A stretch of 64,000 bases of DNA from an uncultured Bacilli bacterium (GCA_934149245.1 CAKPER010000003.1:1-64000), one strand, 5' to 3'; counted from the first letter of the stretch, positions 9,863 to 19,323 are shown. Notes: generated by a model from the sequence alone, not told the origin. Made by a program: numbers and translations.

Positions 9863-9960
9863 CTTTACAAAATGATATTAAATTGTTGCATTTTTCTTTA
9901 TTATTATTGAATTTTAAAATGTTTTATGTTTTAATTATAATGGAAAGAGGTATTTGGTAT

Positions 9961-10629
9961 ATGAAGAGTCGTATTGTTGTGAATGTATCTAAGGTGAGAA
10001 ATACAATTATTTATATTCAGAAACAATATGATCAAATATTTGCTTTTGCAAAAAGAACTCAAAAAAACGGAATAGATGTTTTGGAATTAGCTTGGCAGAC
10101 AGATAATTCTAAAAAAGTTATTAATGAATTAATTGGGAGTCTTAATAATAAAATGAAAAAAATAACTAATCATTATAAAATTTTAATTAATTCTTTAAAT
10201 AGTTATGCTAAGGAAATTTGTAATTCTGGTAATAATTATTGGGTTAATATCGAATTTAAACCCATTTATTGGAAGTTTAGTTGTAGAAGTATTGAAAATG
10301 ATGATTTTGTATATGATGAAGATAAAACTACAAGTTCAATGATTGAATTAAAGAAATTAGTATCTGATATAATAAAAATTCAATATGAAACTATACGTAA
10401 ATTTAAAAATAATAATGAGTGTTTTGGTATTGAAAATAATAATTTTTGTGTAATTAACAAATTTCAAAGAGACATGAAGATTTTTATTGATGAAATTGAC
10501 GGGGAATTGAATAGCTGTATAAAGAAAATTGATTTAAGTGTTAATAATCAAAAATATATTTTGGATAGTATAAACAAGAAATATAATAAAAGTGATTTTG
10601 ATGGTAAAGATTGGAGTGTTGTTAATTAA
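9961..10629 (+). CDS. WXG-like T7SS substrate, paralogue 1 (diverged)
   Basis: 222 residues from the ATG at 9961, chosen because a Shine-Dalgarno (GGAAAGAGG) stands at ~9941 and the homology with the next two genes begins here; an upstream in-frame extension has no support. It contains AWQTDN, matching AWQSEN of the two following paralogues, and the same layout: a helical N-terminal WXG-like hairpin, a conserved central region and a helical C-terminus. No signal peptide. It probably is a T7SS-exported protein or toxin-carrier (inference). It is much more diverged than the other two copies. Confidence 0.7.
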   Translation: MKSRIVVNVSKVRNTIIYIQKQYDQIFAFAKRTQKNGIDVLELAWQTDNSKKVINELIGSLNNKMKKITNHYKILINSLNSYAKEICNSGNNYWVNIEFKPIYWKFSCRSIENDDFVYDEDKTTSSMIELKKLVSDIIKIQYETIRKFKNNNECFGIENNNFCVINKFQRDMKIFIDEIDGELNSCIKKIDLSVNNQKYILDSINKKYNKSDFDGKDWSVVN

Positions 10630-10647
10630 TGAAAAAGGAAGGTAAAT

Positions 10648-11370
10648 ATGGGAACAAATATAATAGTTAATAGAGAAAAGTGTAATCAAACAATTATGTA
10701 CATTCAAAGACAATATGATCAGATAATGTATATGGCTAAAAAAAATCAAGAGAGAGGAATAGATGCTCTTTGCGTAGCTTGGCAGTCTGAGAATTCTGAA
10801 GCGGCTGTTAAAGAATTAGTAGTAAATTTAAATGCTACTTTTAAAACAATAACAAAAAGATATAGAAGACTAATTAATAAATTAAATAATTTTGCGGAAG
10901 CTATATTTAAATCTGGTGGTGGTCATTGGAAAAGAATAGAATTTCAGGCTAGTAAAGAGTATCAATTTAGTGCAAGAAATGCCAAAAATGGTCAATTTAA
11001 GTATAATGAGACTGCTGTAACAGAGGCTATTGGAAGAATTAGACAGTTATCCAGAAGTATAGAAAAAAATCAAAGAGAAACAATAGCTAAATTTGCTAGG
11101 AATAATGAAGTTTTTGGAAAGTCTGATAATCCACAAGTAATACAAAATTTTAAAAAAGCAATGCAAGCTTGTTCTAATGAGGTAAAACAAGATGTTAATA
11201 GATGTATAAAGAAATTTGGAATAACAGAGAAACAACAAAAGACAATGATTAGGGCTATTGAATCTGAATATGGAAATGATGATTTGGATAGTTATACCAA
11301 ATCTGGAAAAATAGTTGGTAGTGATAGTAATAATAATGATTCTTTAAATAATTGGTATCTCGTTAATTGA
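10648..11370 (+). CDS. WXG-like T7SS substrate, paralogue 2
   Basis: 240 residues with GGAAGG Shine-Dalgarno. Very similar to paralogue 3 over about 215 residues at both protein and DNA level, showing recent tandem duplication; the C-terminal ~25 residues differ completely. AWQSEN lies near residue 45. Cys and Lys-rich helices follow, without signal peptide. The gene is 18 bp after paralogue 1 and probably co-transcribed with the essC module. Function unknown beyond likely T7SS dependence. Confidence 0.72.
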   Translation: MGTNIIVNREKCNQTIMYIQRQYDQIMYMAKKNQERGIDALCVAWQSENSEAAVKELVVNLNATFKTITKRYRRLINKLNNFAEAIFKSGGGHWKRIEFQASKEYQFSARNAKNGQFKYNETAVTEAIGRIRQLSRSIEKNQRETIAKFARNNEVFGKSDNPQVIQNFKKAMQACSNEVKQDVNRCIKKFGITEKQQKTMIRAIESEYGNDDLDSYTKSGKIVGSDSNNNDSLNNWYLVN

Positions 11371-11479
11371 TAATAGTTTATTTTGGTATTTTTTAAAAAA
11401 TGTGTAATTTAATAGTGATAATTTTAATTTATAGAAATGTTTTGAAAAATTTATATATATTATATGAGGAGGAAAATAT

Positions 11480-12226
11480 ATGGGAACAAATATAATAGTT
11501 AATAGAGAAAAGTGTAATCAAACAATTATGTATATTCAAAGGCAGTATGATCAGATAATGCATATGGCTCAAAAAAATCAAATAAGAGGAATAGATGCTC
11601 TTTGTGTGGCTTGGCAGTCTGAGAATTCTGAAGCGGCTGTTGAAGAATTAGTAGTAAATTTAAATGCTACTTTTAGAACAATAACAAAAAGATATAGAAG
11701 ATTAATCAATAAATTAAATAATTTTGCGGAGGCTATATTTAAATCTGGTGGTGGTCATTGGAAAAGAATAGAGTTTCAGGCTAGTAAAGAATATCAGTTT
11801 AGTGCTAAAAAGGCCAAAAATGGTCAATTTAAGTATGATGAGGTTGCTGTAACAGAAGCTATCGGAAGAATTAAGCAGTTATCCAGAAGTATAGAAAAAA
11901 ATCAAAGAGAAACGGTAGCTAAATTTGCTAGAAATAATGAAGTTTTTGGGAAATCTGATAATCCACAGGTAATACAAAATTTTAAAAAAGCAATGCAAGC
12001 TTGCTCTAATGAGGTAAAGCAAGATGTTAATAGATGCATAAAGAAATTTGGAATAACAGAGGAACAACAAAAGGCAATGATTAATAAAATTGAAAGTCAA
12101 TATGGAAATGAATCTTTAGCAAAATATAGTAGTGATGGCTATTTTAAGTCAGGTTTACAGCAAGGTGTTGTTTCTAGCTCGTTAACAGCAACGCTTTCTG
12201 GTACAATAAACGATGAAAAAAAATAA
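11480..12226 (+). CDS. WXG-like T7SS substrate, paralogue 3
   Basis: 248 residues with an excellent Shine-Dalgarno (GAGGAGG). Nearly identical to paralogue 2 up to about residue 215, then a different tail ending in a Ser/Thr/Gly-rich stretch. A 109-bp gap separates it from paralogue 2 and its upstream region differs, so it may have its own promoter. The switch to a distinct C-terminus is the usual way in which T7SS carriers diversify (inference). Its transcript likely ends at the hairpin at 12255. Confidence 0.72.
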   Translation: MGTNIIVNREKCNQTIMYIQRQYDQIMHMAQKNQIRGIDALCVAWQSENSEAAVEELVVNLNATFRTITKRYRRLINKLNNFAEAIFKSGGGHWKRIEFQASKEYQFSAKKAKNGQFKYDEVAVTEAIGRIKQLSRSIEKNQRETVAKFARNNEVFGKSDNPQVIQNFKKAMQACSNEVKQDVNRCIKKFGITEEQQKAMINKIESQYGNESLAKYSSDGYFKSGLQQGVVSSSLTATLSGTINDEKK

Positions 12227-12254
12227 AAATTTAATTATATGAATAAAAATTAAG

Positions 12255-12293
12255 ATAATCACCCATTATGTTATTGAAAGGGTGATTATTTTT
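12255..12293 (+). terminator. intrinsic terminator overlapping the spoIIR ribosome binding site
   Basis: ATAATCACCC (12255-12264) pairs perfectly with GGGTGATTAT (12280-12289), followed by T residues up to the spoIIR ATG. The spoIIR Shine-Dalgarno (GAAAGGG) sits in the loop and 3' arm. Confidence 0.7.
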
Positions 12294-12821
12294 ATGAAGA
12301 AAACTATATTTATCATTTTAATAATAATTATTTCAATATTTGTTTATGTTACAGTTAATGCAGAGGTTATAATTCCTAATGACGCTATTAGGGTTAGGGT
12401 TGTTCCTAATAGTAATAGTACTGTTGATCAGAATATGAAAGAAAAGGTAAAAGATTATGTAAGCCAGTATTTGAGTTTAAAATTAAATGGAGTTACAGAT
12501 GTAGATGAAGCTAGAAAAATTATCAATGATAATATTGACATTATGAATAAAGATATAGAAAAAATATTTAAAGATAATAATTATAAAATGAATTTTAAAA
12601 TAAATTTTGGAGATAATCATTTTCCTGATAAGAATTATAAGGGGGTTATATATAAAGAAGGTGATTATGAATCTTTAGTTGTTTATATAGGAGAAGCTAG
12701 TGGGGATAATTGGTGGTGTGTTTTATTTCCTCCATTATGTTTATTAGAGGCTGATTCTTCTGATACAGGAGAGGTAGAATATAGAAGTTTGATAAGTGAT
12801 GTTATAGATAAAATATTTTAG
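12294..12821 (+). CDS. spoIIR: stage II sporulation protein R
   Basis: 175 residues from the ATG at 12294; an in-frame GTG at 12282 overlaps the Shine-Dalgarno and is rejected. An N-terminal hydrophobic signal is followed by the SpoIIR hallmark IRVRVVPNSNSTVDQNMKEKV, and later by GDNWWCVLFPPLCLL. SpoIIR is made in the forespore under sigma-F, exported to the intermembrane space, and triggers SpoIIGA to process pro-sigma-E in the mother cell. It lies between two T7SS modules, an unusual place. Its ribosome binding site is inside a hairpin, so read-through from the upstream genes would be poorly translated. Confidence 0.92.
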   Translation: MKKTIFIILIIIISIFVYVTVNAEVIIPNDAIRVRVVPNSNSTVDQNMKEKVKDYVSQYLSLKLNGVTDVDEARKIINDNIDIMNKDIEKIFKDNNYKMNFKINFGDNHFPDKNYKGVIYKEGDYESLVVYIGEASGDNWWCVLFPPLCLLEADSSDTGEVEYRSLISDVIDKIF

Positions 12822-12868
12822 TTATTTAGTGCATTAATTCATAATATTATTATATAGGTGATAATATT

Positions 12869-13405
12869 ATGAATTCTTTTTTTATGACACTTGCTGTTGG
12901 AATAAGTTTATCGATGGATGCTTTCTCGTTGTCAATTATTTATGGGATGCAGGGAATTAGTAAAAAAAATGAAATTATTTTATCTATAGTGGTTGGAATG
13001 TTTCACTTTTTTATGCCTTTAATTGGACTTTTATTTGGTAATTTTATATATAATTATTTTATTTTTAATTTTAATATTGTTATTGCTGTTATTTTTGGAA
13101 TAATAGGGTTATCTATGTTGTTATCTATAAAGGAAGATAAGATTGTTGATGTTTCGTTAGGAATAGTTGGAATATTTTTGTTTGGACTTTCTGTTAGTAT
13201 TGATAGTTTAATTACTGGTATTGGGTTTAGAGGTATTAATAATAATTATATTTCAGTATCTAGTATTTTTATGATATGTAGTGGTTTATTTACCTTTATA
13301 GGACTTAGGTTTGGTAATAAACTTAGTCAAAGATTTGGTAAATTATCTACTTTTTGTGGTGGAGGGATGCTAGTTGTATTAGCTATCTATTATATTTTCA
13401 AATAA
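12869..13405 (+). CDS. MntP/YtaF-family membrane protein (probable Mn2+ exporter)
   Basis: 178 residues, six hydrophobic helices in two repeats. The repeats carry the family motifs SMDAFSLS near the N-terminus and SIDSL in the second half. These acidic intramembrane residues are the metal-site pattern of the DUF204/MntP family. In Bacillus the related YtaF is a sporulation-associated membrane protein, and spoIIR stands 47 bp upstream, so either role (manganese export or sporulation) is possible. Shine-Dalgarno AGGTGAT precedes the ATG. Confidence 0.8.
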   Translation: MNSFFMTLAVGISLSMDAFSLSIIYGMQGISKKNEIILSIVVGMFHFFMPLIGLLFGNFIYNYFIFNFNIVIAVIFGIIGLSMLLSIKEDKIVDVSLGIVGIFLFGLSVSIDSLITGIGFRGINNNYISVSSIFMICSGLFTFIGLRFGNKLSQRFGKLSTFCGGGMLVVLAIYYIFK

Positions 13406-13418
13406 TTATAGACTTTAG

Positions 13419-13446
13419 TTGGTATCTTTGCTATACTTATTATAGT
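13419..13446 (+). promoter_or_regulatory. promoter for the second essC module
   Basis: TTGGTA (13419-13424), 16-base spacer, TATAGT (13441-13446); short distance to the start at 13462. Confidence 0.4.
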
Positions 13447-13461
13447 AGGATGGTGTTAGAG

Positions 13462-16400
13462 ATGAGATTACTTATTTGTGATTCTTTTAGAATTAGTACT
13501 TTTGTTTTACCAACTAAAGTAGAAGATTATTTTACTATTAATTATTATTATTCTAGTGGCAGTTTTTCTACTATTGAAACTTTAAATTTGGAAGCTAAAA
13601 ATGGTGTTTGGAATTTGTTAACTAATGAATCATTAATCATTAAACTTGGAGATGTTTTTCTTAAAGAAGTTGTATTGAAGGAATATTCTATTTATAAAAT
13701 TAATTTTTCTGATATAAAAGAAAATATTTATATTTATGTTTTAGGGGATAGTGTTAATTATTACAATTATTCTACTTTGGAATCTCAAAAAATTGTTATT
13801 GGTAATTCTGCTAATGCGACTATTTGTTGTGCAGATAAGGTTTCCCTTGAGGAACAATTAGTAATTTATAGAGATGGAAATAGTAATTTTAATGTTGTAA
13901 ATAATGATAATCCTAATTTATACGTTTATTTAAATGGTTATACATTTAAGGAAAAAAAGTTAGAAATTGGAGATGTTATTTTTTTAAATGGTTTAAAAAT
14001 TATATGGATGGGTAATTTTATAAAAGTTAATCAAATAGGGACTCAGGCTCGTTTTGTGAAATTAACTACTTTTAATGATTCTGTAAATAATGAATATACA
14101 AAGGTTTCTGATTTAGAAAGAAATGTAAAATTATTTAAGGAGAATGACATCTTTTTTCATACGCCTATATTAAGAAGTGATATAAAGGAATATACAGTTA
14201 ATATTGAATTACCTCCACCACCTTATAATGAACAGGGAATGCCGATGATTTTAACTATAGGTTCTTCTGTTATGTTTGGACTTGTTTCTTGTGTAACTGG
14301 TATATCAGCTGTACAAGGGCTTATCCAAGGTAATATGGATAAAACAAGTGCTATTATTGAGCTTGTTATATGTTTTTTAATGATTGTTTCTTCAATAATT
14401 TTTCCTATAATTACTGATGTTTGGGAACGAAATAGACAGAAGAAGATGGAAAAGTTACGTCAAGAGCGTTATAAAAGCTATTTGGATAAAAATATAGAAA
14501 TGATTAAGGGTTATGTTATTGAACAGGAAAAGATTTTAAAAGAAAATAATTTGGATATGAATACTATTGCTAATGATATAAAAAATCATTCTAAGAGATT
14601 GTGGAGTAGGAATTTATTTGATAATGACTTTTTATCTATTACGTTTGGCGTTGGAGAATTTCCAGCTGCTATTTCAGTAAAAGTTCCTACTGAAGGGTTT
14701 TCAATGACTGATGATAATTTAAAGGAATTAGCATTTAGTAAGTTTGCTAAAAAACCAATGCTTAGCAATGTGCCAGTTAATTTATCTGTTATAGATAATA
14801 GAATTTTACCAATTTTAATGAATACTAAGCTGAAAGATGATTTTATAAAATCTATTATGTTACAAATTCTTTATTATCACAGTGGAAAGGATTTAAAAAT
14901 AGTTATTTTGACTAACAAAAACAATGAGGAGAGATGGGATTATTTGAAATATATGCCCCATTGTTGGGATGATAAATTTACAAAAAGATTTTTTGCTGTT
15001 TCTGAATCTGAGATGACTGATGTGTCAATATTTTTAGAATCTGTATATGAGAAAAGAGAAAGCAGTTCCAATAGCAAAGCTGATAATGGTGCTGATAAGG
15101 GATATCTCGATTTTCCTGAATATTATTTGATAGTTACTGATGATTTTAAAACTGCTAAAGATACATCTATTGTTAAAAAACTTATGGATAGTGATAACAA
15201 TTTGGGATTTTCTTTGTTAATTTTTGCAAATTCTATTAATAATATGCCTAGTAAATTTAATAATTTTATTGATATAAATGATGAAGAATGTTGTGTTTAT
15301 GGCAGAAAGTTAGAAAAAAGTGAACAAGTAAAATTTAAGATGAATTGTTTGAGTAATATTAATATGAGTGATTATATTGATGTTTTGGCTAATATTCCTT
15401 TGTATAGTAAGGATATTAGTGTTGCTATTCCTAATAATTTGACATTTTTAAATATGTATAATGTAGGAAAAATTGATCAGTTAAACGTTCTTTCTCGTTG
15501 GAAGAATAATGATCCTACTTTTAGTCTTAAAGCACCTATAGGTGAAAAGGAAAAAAATAAAATTATTGAATTAGATTTGCATGAAAAATATCATGGCCCT
15601 CATGGATTAATAGCGGGTTCAACTGGTAGTGGTAAGAGTGAATTTATTATTACTTATATTTTATCGATGGCTGTTAATTATCATCCATATGAGGTGCAGT
15701 TTATTTTAATTGATTATAAGGGTGGAGGATTAGCATTGGCTTTTGAAAATAGAGAAACTGGGGTTAAAATTCCACATCTTGTTGGTACTATAACTAATTT
15801 GGATACTAGTGAAATGAATAGAACTTTAGTGTCTTTAAAAAGTGAACTTAAGAGACGTCAAAGAATTTTTAATGAAACTAGAAATAAACTAGGAGAGAGT
15901 ACAGTAGATATTTATAAATATCAAAGATTTTACCGAGAAGGTAAAGTTGATGAACCTATGTCTCATTTGTTTGTTATCTCTGATGAGTTTGCTGAGTTAA
16001 AAGATCAACAACCTGATTTTATGGATGAACTTATATCTACTGCTCGTATTGGTAGAAGTTTGGGAGTGCATTTAATATTAGCAACTCAAAAGCCTAGTGG
16101 TGTTGTTAATGACCAGATATGGTCTAATACTAGATTTAGAGTATGTTTAAGGGTTCAAAGTGATGAAGATAGTGTTGAAATGTTGAAAAGAAATGATGCT
16201 GCAACTCTAAAGAATACAGGAAGATTTTATTTACAAGTTGGTAGCGATGAAATTTTTGAGTTAGGTCAGTCTGGATGGGCAGGTGCTTTGTATAATCCTT
16301 CTGATAAAATAGAAAAGAAGGTAAATGATGATTTAGATTTTGTTGATAATTGTGGTAATATTATTAAATCAGTTAACGATGCTGTTAATAAAGAAATTAA

Positions 16401-18069
16401 TAACCAAGGAGAGCAGCTTACCAATATTGTTAAGTATTTGTATGATATTGCGAATAAAGAACAAATCAATTTTAGCTCATTGTGGTTGCCTAGTTTGCCT
16501 GATGAAATATATCTTGGCAATCTTATAAAAAAATACAATTTTAAGCCTAATTATGAAAAATTTTCGGTTATTTTAGGAGAATTTGATCAACCAGCTAGTC
16601 AGTTTCAAGGATTATATACTTTGGATTTAATATCATCTAATACTGTTATTTTTGGACTTCCTGGTTGTGGGAAAGAAAATTTAATTACTACTATTATTTT
16701 TTCTGCTTGTATAGGTTATTCACCTACAGCAATTTCGTTTTATATTATGGATTTTGGTGCTCAAGTATTAAAATGTTTTGATTCTATGCCTCATGTTGGT
16801 GATTGCTTGTTTTCAGAACATATGGATAAAATTTCAACTTTATTTTCAAAAATAGAAAGAGAAATAAAAAAGAGAAAAACATTATTTTCAGATTATGATG
16901 GAACATTTTCTTCGTATGTTAAGGAAAGTGGAAAAAGAATTCCTTTAATGGTTATTGTATTAAATGCTTATGAATCTTTTATTGAAAATTGTGATGTTGA
17001 ATATGAAAGTTATTTAGCCCATTTGTTACGTGAAGGAAGTAAATATGGAATAGTGTTTTTAGTTAGTGCAGTTGCAACTAACTCTATTAGAGGAAGTATG
17101 ATGGATTGTTTTGAAAATAAAATTATGATGCAAGTTCAAGATCCGTTTGATTATGAATTTTTAATAGGAGCAGAACATGGTATGCAACCTAGAAAAGCCT
17201 TTGGAAGAGGAATTTCTTTGATACCAGCTGTATCGGAAGTTTGTGAATTTCAGACTTGTTTTATAAATAAGAAAGATGATATAACGTCTTATGTAAAAAA
17301 AGTTGGTGTTGAATTGTATAATAAATATAAATATAAAGTTCCAGAAATAAAGAATTTACCTAAAAAAGTAACATATAAAGATATGTATAAATATTTAAAT
17401 GGTATTGATGCAATACCTATAGGATACACTAGAGATGATATATTAGTTTATTATTATAATTTTATTAAACATAGATGTAATTTTATATTAGGAAATAGTG
17501 TAACTGATAATATTACATTTTTTGGAGGAATAATAGATTTAATTGATAATTTTGCAAAAATAAATTTTACTATAATAGATTTTATTAATTGTATAGATTT
17601 TGAAGGAAATGCTATGATGTATCAGAGTAATTTTAATGAAGCATTTGATGATATTGTGAATGACGCTAATATAGGAATTGTTAATTTATATTTTATTATT
17701 GGTTTAGGTAATTATGCTAATGTTTTAAGTGAGGCAGAAATAACTAAATTTGATAATATTATGTTACAAATGGATAAATTTAATAATAGTTATTTTATAT
17801 TTGTAGATGATATTTCTAGAATTTCAAATGTAGAATCTAAAGCATGGTTTTCTAATTTTGACTTTTCTTTTGGAATATGGTCTGGCAAAGGCATTGAGGA
17901 GCAGACAATATTTTCAATTGATAACTTATTGGATGATGATGTAGATAGTGATATGAATGATATTGCATATGTTATTGAAAGTGGTAGTTATCAGGTCTTG
18001 AAAGTAATTGGCGATGGAGAGGTTGTAGAAAATGACAATGATACGTTAGGAGGATTTTTTAATGGATGA
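13462..18069 (+). CDS. essC: EssC-type T7SS ATPase, copy 2
   Basis: 1535 residues from the ATG at 13462, which aligns with the start of copy 1 (MRLLICDSF versus MRVYLFLND); an upstream ATG at 13450 is possible. The architecture is the same: FHA-like N-terminus, two membrane segments (~270-320), then three FtsK-like ATPase domains. Domain 1 has Walker A GSTGSGKSEF (near 718) and Walker B LFVISDEFAEL. Domain 2 keeps a more complete P-loop (GLPGCGKEN, near 1064) than copy 1. Domain 3 is degenerate and lacks the acidic tract. Conservation is strongest around domain 1; the FHA region and domain 3, which in EssC proteins decide substrate choice, differ. It overlaps its esaB gene by 8 bp. Confidence 0.93.
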   Translation: MRLLICDSFRISTFVLPTKVEDYFTINYYYSSGSFSTIETLNLEAKNGVWNLLTNESLIIKLGDVFLKEVVLKEYSIYKINFSDIKENIYIYVLGDSVNYYNYSTLESQKIVIGNSANATICCADKVSLEEQLVIYRDGNSNFNVVNNDNPNLYVYLNGYTFKEKKLEIGDVIFLNGLKIIWMGNFIKVNQIGTQARFVKLTTFNDSVNNEYTKVSDLERNVKLFKENDIFFHTPILRSDIKEYTVNIELPPPPYNEQGMPMILTIGSSVMFGLVSCVTGISAVQGLIQGNMDKTSAIIELVICFLMIVSSIIFPIITDVWERNRQKKMEKLRQERYKSYLDKNIEMIKGYVIEQEKILKENNLDMNTIANDIKNHSKRLWSRNLFDNDFLSITFGVGEFPAAISVKVPTEGFSMTDDNLKELAFSKFAKKPMLSNVPVNLSVIDNRILPILMNTKLKDDFIKSIMLQILYYHSGKDLKIVILTNKNNEERWDYLKYMPHCWDDKFTKRFFAVSESEMTDVSIFLESVYEKRESSSNSKADNGADKGYLDFPEYYLIVTDDFKTAKDTSIVKKLMDSDNNLGFSLLIFANSINNMPSKFNNFIDINDEECCVYGRKLEKSEQVKFKMNCLSNINMSDYIDVLANIPLYSKDISVAIPNNLTFLNMYNVGKIDQLNVLSRWKNNDPTFSLKAPIGEKEKNKIIELDLHEKYHGPHGLIAGSTGSGKSEFIITYILSMAVNYHPYEVQFILIDYKGGGLALAFENRETGVKIPHLVGTITNLDTSEMNRTLVSLKSELKRRQRIFNETRNKLGESTVDIYKYQRFYREGKVDEPMSHLFVISDEFAELKDQQPDFMDELISTARIGRSLGVHLILATQKPSGVVNDQIWSNTRFRVCLRVQSDEDSVEMLKRNDAATLKNTGRFYLQVGSDEIFELGQSGWAGALYNPSDKIEKKVNDDLDFVDNCGNIIKSVNDAVNKEINNQGEQLTNIVKYLYDIANKEQINFSSLWLPSLPDEIYLGNLIKKYNFKPNYEKFSVILGEFDQPASQFQGLYTLDLISSNTVIFGLPGCGKENLITTIIFSACIGYSPTAISFYIMDFGAQVLKCFDSMPHVGDCLFSEHMDKISTLFSKIEREIKKRKTLFSDYDGTFSSYVKESGKRIPLMVIVLNAYESFIENCDVEYESYLAHLLREGSKYGIVFLVSAVATNSIRGSMMDCFENKIMMQVQDPFDYEFLIGAEHGMQPRKAFGRGISLIPAVSEVCEFQTCFINKKDDITSYVKKVGVELYNKYKYKVPEIKNLPKKVTYKDMYKYLNGIDAIPIGYTRDDILVYYYNFIKHRCNFILGNSVTDNITFFGGIIDLIDNFAKINFTIIDFINCIDFEGNAMMYQSNFNEAFDDIVNDANIGIVNLYFIIGLGNYANVLSEAEITKFDNIMLQMDKFNNSYFIFVDDISRISNVESKAWFSNFDFSFGIWSGKGIEEQTIFSIDNLLDDDVDSDMNDIAYVIESGSYQVLKVIGDGEVVENDNDTLGGFFNG

Positions 18070-18319
18070 TAAAGTTTTAGTTAAATTAATTGTTCCTGAA
18101 ATAGATTCTGTTTATGATGTTTATTTACCAATTTCTAAAAAAATGGGAAATATTGTTATTTTACTTAATAAAGCAGTTAATGAATTATCGTTTGGTAGTT
18201 TTCCGATTTCTTTAACTAATAAATTATATAATGCAAAAAATAATAAAAAATATGAAGCAAATATTTTATTGTATAATACTGATATAAGAAATGGAACACG
18301 ACTTATTTTGGTCTCTTGA
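18062..18319 (+). CDS. esaB: EsaB/YukD-like ubiquitin-fold protein, copy 2
   Basis: 85 residues, start overlapping the essC copy 2 stop by 8 bp, with the Shine-Dalgarno AGGAGG inside essC. Same beta-grasp pattern as copy 1 (VLVKLIVPEIDSVYDVYLP at the start, RNGTRLILVS at the end). The pairing of each EssC with its own EsaB argues that the two modules are functional paralogues rather than one broken copy. Confidence 0.8.
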   Translation: MDDKVLVKLIVPEIDSVYDVYLPISKKMGNIVILLNKAVNELSFGSFPISLTNKLYNAKNNKKYEANILLYNTDIRNGTRLILVS

Positions 18320-18393
18320 TTAGTTAATTAATTTTCAATGTAATTATCTATAATTGGTTGATGTCAAATTTTAGTAAAGAATAATTGTAACTA

Positions 18394-18422
18394 TTTACTT
18401 TAGTGTATTTTTATGTTATATA
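18394..18422 (+). promoter_or_regulatory. promoter for the WXG100 gene pair
   Basis: TTTACT (18394-18399), 17-base spacer, TATATA (18417-18422). A GTACA/TGTAC inverted repeat lies just downstream (about 18431-18447) and could be an operator. Confidence 0.4.
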
Positions 18423-18474
18423 TGATTATAGTACAGTAGTTTTGTACAAATACGTTAAGATAGGAGGAATTGTT

Positions 18475-18816
18475 ATGGGAAATTTAACGATGTCTAATGC
18501 TGATTATGCTAGAAATGCATCAGGTGCTAGGAAATTAGAAGTAGAGTTAAAAAGTGATATTAATAAAGCACATAAGGCTCTTTCTAAAAGTGATAAAGCT
18601 TATACTGAATTGGTAAATACTATAAGGACTTATTGGCGTGGTTCTGATGCTAATCAGTTTTTGAAGTTGCTTGACGATCAGAGAGCTAGTATTCAAGGAA
18701 AAATAAAAAAATTTGATACTATTGTATCTAATGCATTGTCTGCTGATCGTCAAAGTTTTGAAAAAACTCAGTCTGCAAATGCTAATAGAATACAAAGTAA
18801 TATAAAGAAAATTTAA
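18475..18816 (+). CDS. WXG100 family protein (EsxA-like)
   Basis: 113 residues from the ATG at 18475, preceded by AGGAGG; the longer upstream frame lacks a ribosome site. A helix-turn-helix with the classical W-x-G turn (YWRGSDANQF, near residue 57) and ~100-residue length identify a WXG100 protein, the core secreted substrate of T7SS. It forms a pair with the next gene 22 bp downstream and probably dimerises with it or with itself. Confidence 0.85.
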   Translation: MGNLTMSNADYARNASGARKLEVELKSDINKAHKALSKSDKAYTELVNTIRTYWRGSDANQFLKLLDDQRASIQGKIKKFDTIVSNALSADRQSFEKTQSANANRIQSNIKKI

Positions 18817-18838
18817 ATTTTGGAAAGGAAGTGAAAAT

Positions 18839-19186
18839 GTGGCAACTAAAAAGAAAGCTAAAGCAGGTTCTAGTGATACAACAATAGGTATTGATATTAA
18901 TGGTATTGCTAAGATGCAAAGTGCAATAACTAATTATGAAAAGACTATGAAAAGAGATGTAAAAATTGGTGCTACTGCAAACCAAATTAATCAAGCTATA
19001 AAAGGTAAGGATACTCAAAATTCTTTGAGACAATTAACAAGTCAAATTCAAGTTAAAATAAGGTCATATTTAGGAGCGTTGGATCAATTTAATACACAAT
19101 TAGGACAATTGAAATCTCAATATTCTACGGCTGATAAAAATAATGGTGTATTTTCTACTGCAACTAAAGAGGTAAAAAACAAGTAA
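18839..19186 (+). CDS. WXG100-like partner protein without the Trp
   Basis: 115 residues starting with GTG at 18839 (Shine-Dalgarno GGAAAGGAAGTG). Lys-rich N-terminus, then two amphipathic helices separated by a turn (KGKDTQNSLRQL) where WXG100 proteins carry W-x-G. Many heterodimeric T7SS pairs have one partner with an atypical turn, so this is probably the partner of the gene at 18475 (inference). Confidence 0.65.
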   Translation: MATKKKAKAGSSDTTIGIDINGIAKMQSAITNYEKTMKRDVKIGATANQINQAIKGKDTQNSLRQLTSQIQVKIRSYLGALDQFNTQLGQLKSQYSTADKNNGVFSTATKEVKNK

Positions 19187-19232
19187 GTTAGTTATGAGTT
19201 AAGTATAAAAGCGTGAATTAAGTATAAAAGTA

Positions 19233-19261
19233 TTGACTTTAGTTATAATTTATTTTAATAT
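19233..19261 (+). promoter_or_regulatory. possible murA promoter, abutting a terminator
   Basis: TTGACT (19233-19238), 17-base spacer, TAATAT (19256-19261). A 13-base direct repeat TTAAGTATAAAAG occurs just upstream at 19199 and 19218. The hairpin at 19262 begins right after the -10, so this promoter and the terminator of the previous operon overlap. Confidence 0.4.
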
Positions 19262-19291
19262 AAAATCAGTTGTTTAGTGACTGGTTTTTTT
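19262..19291 (+). terminator. intrinsic terminator after the WXG100 pair
   Basis: AAAATCAGT (19262-19270) pairs with ACTGGTTTT (19280-19288), one wobble pair, followed by T residues. Confidence 0.6.
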
Positions 19292-19323
19292 AATTTAAAT
19301 ATAATATGGTAGGAGGAAGTAGT

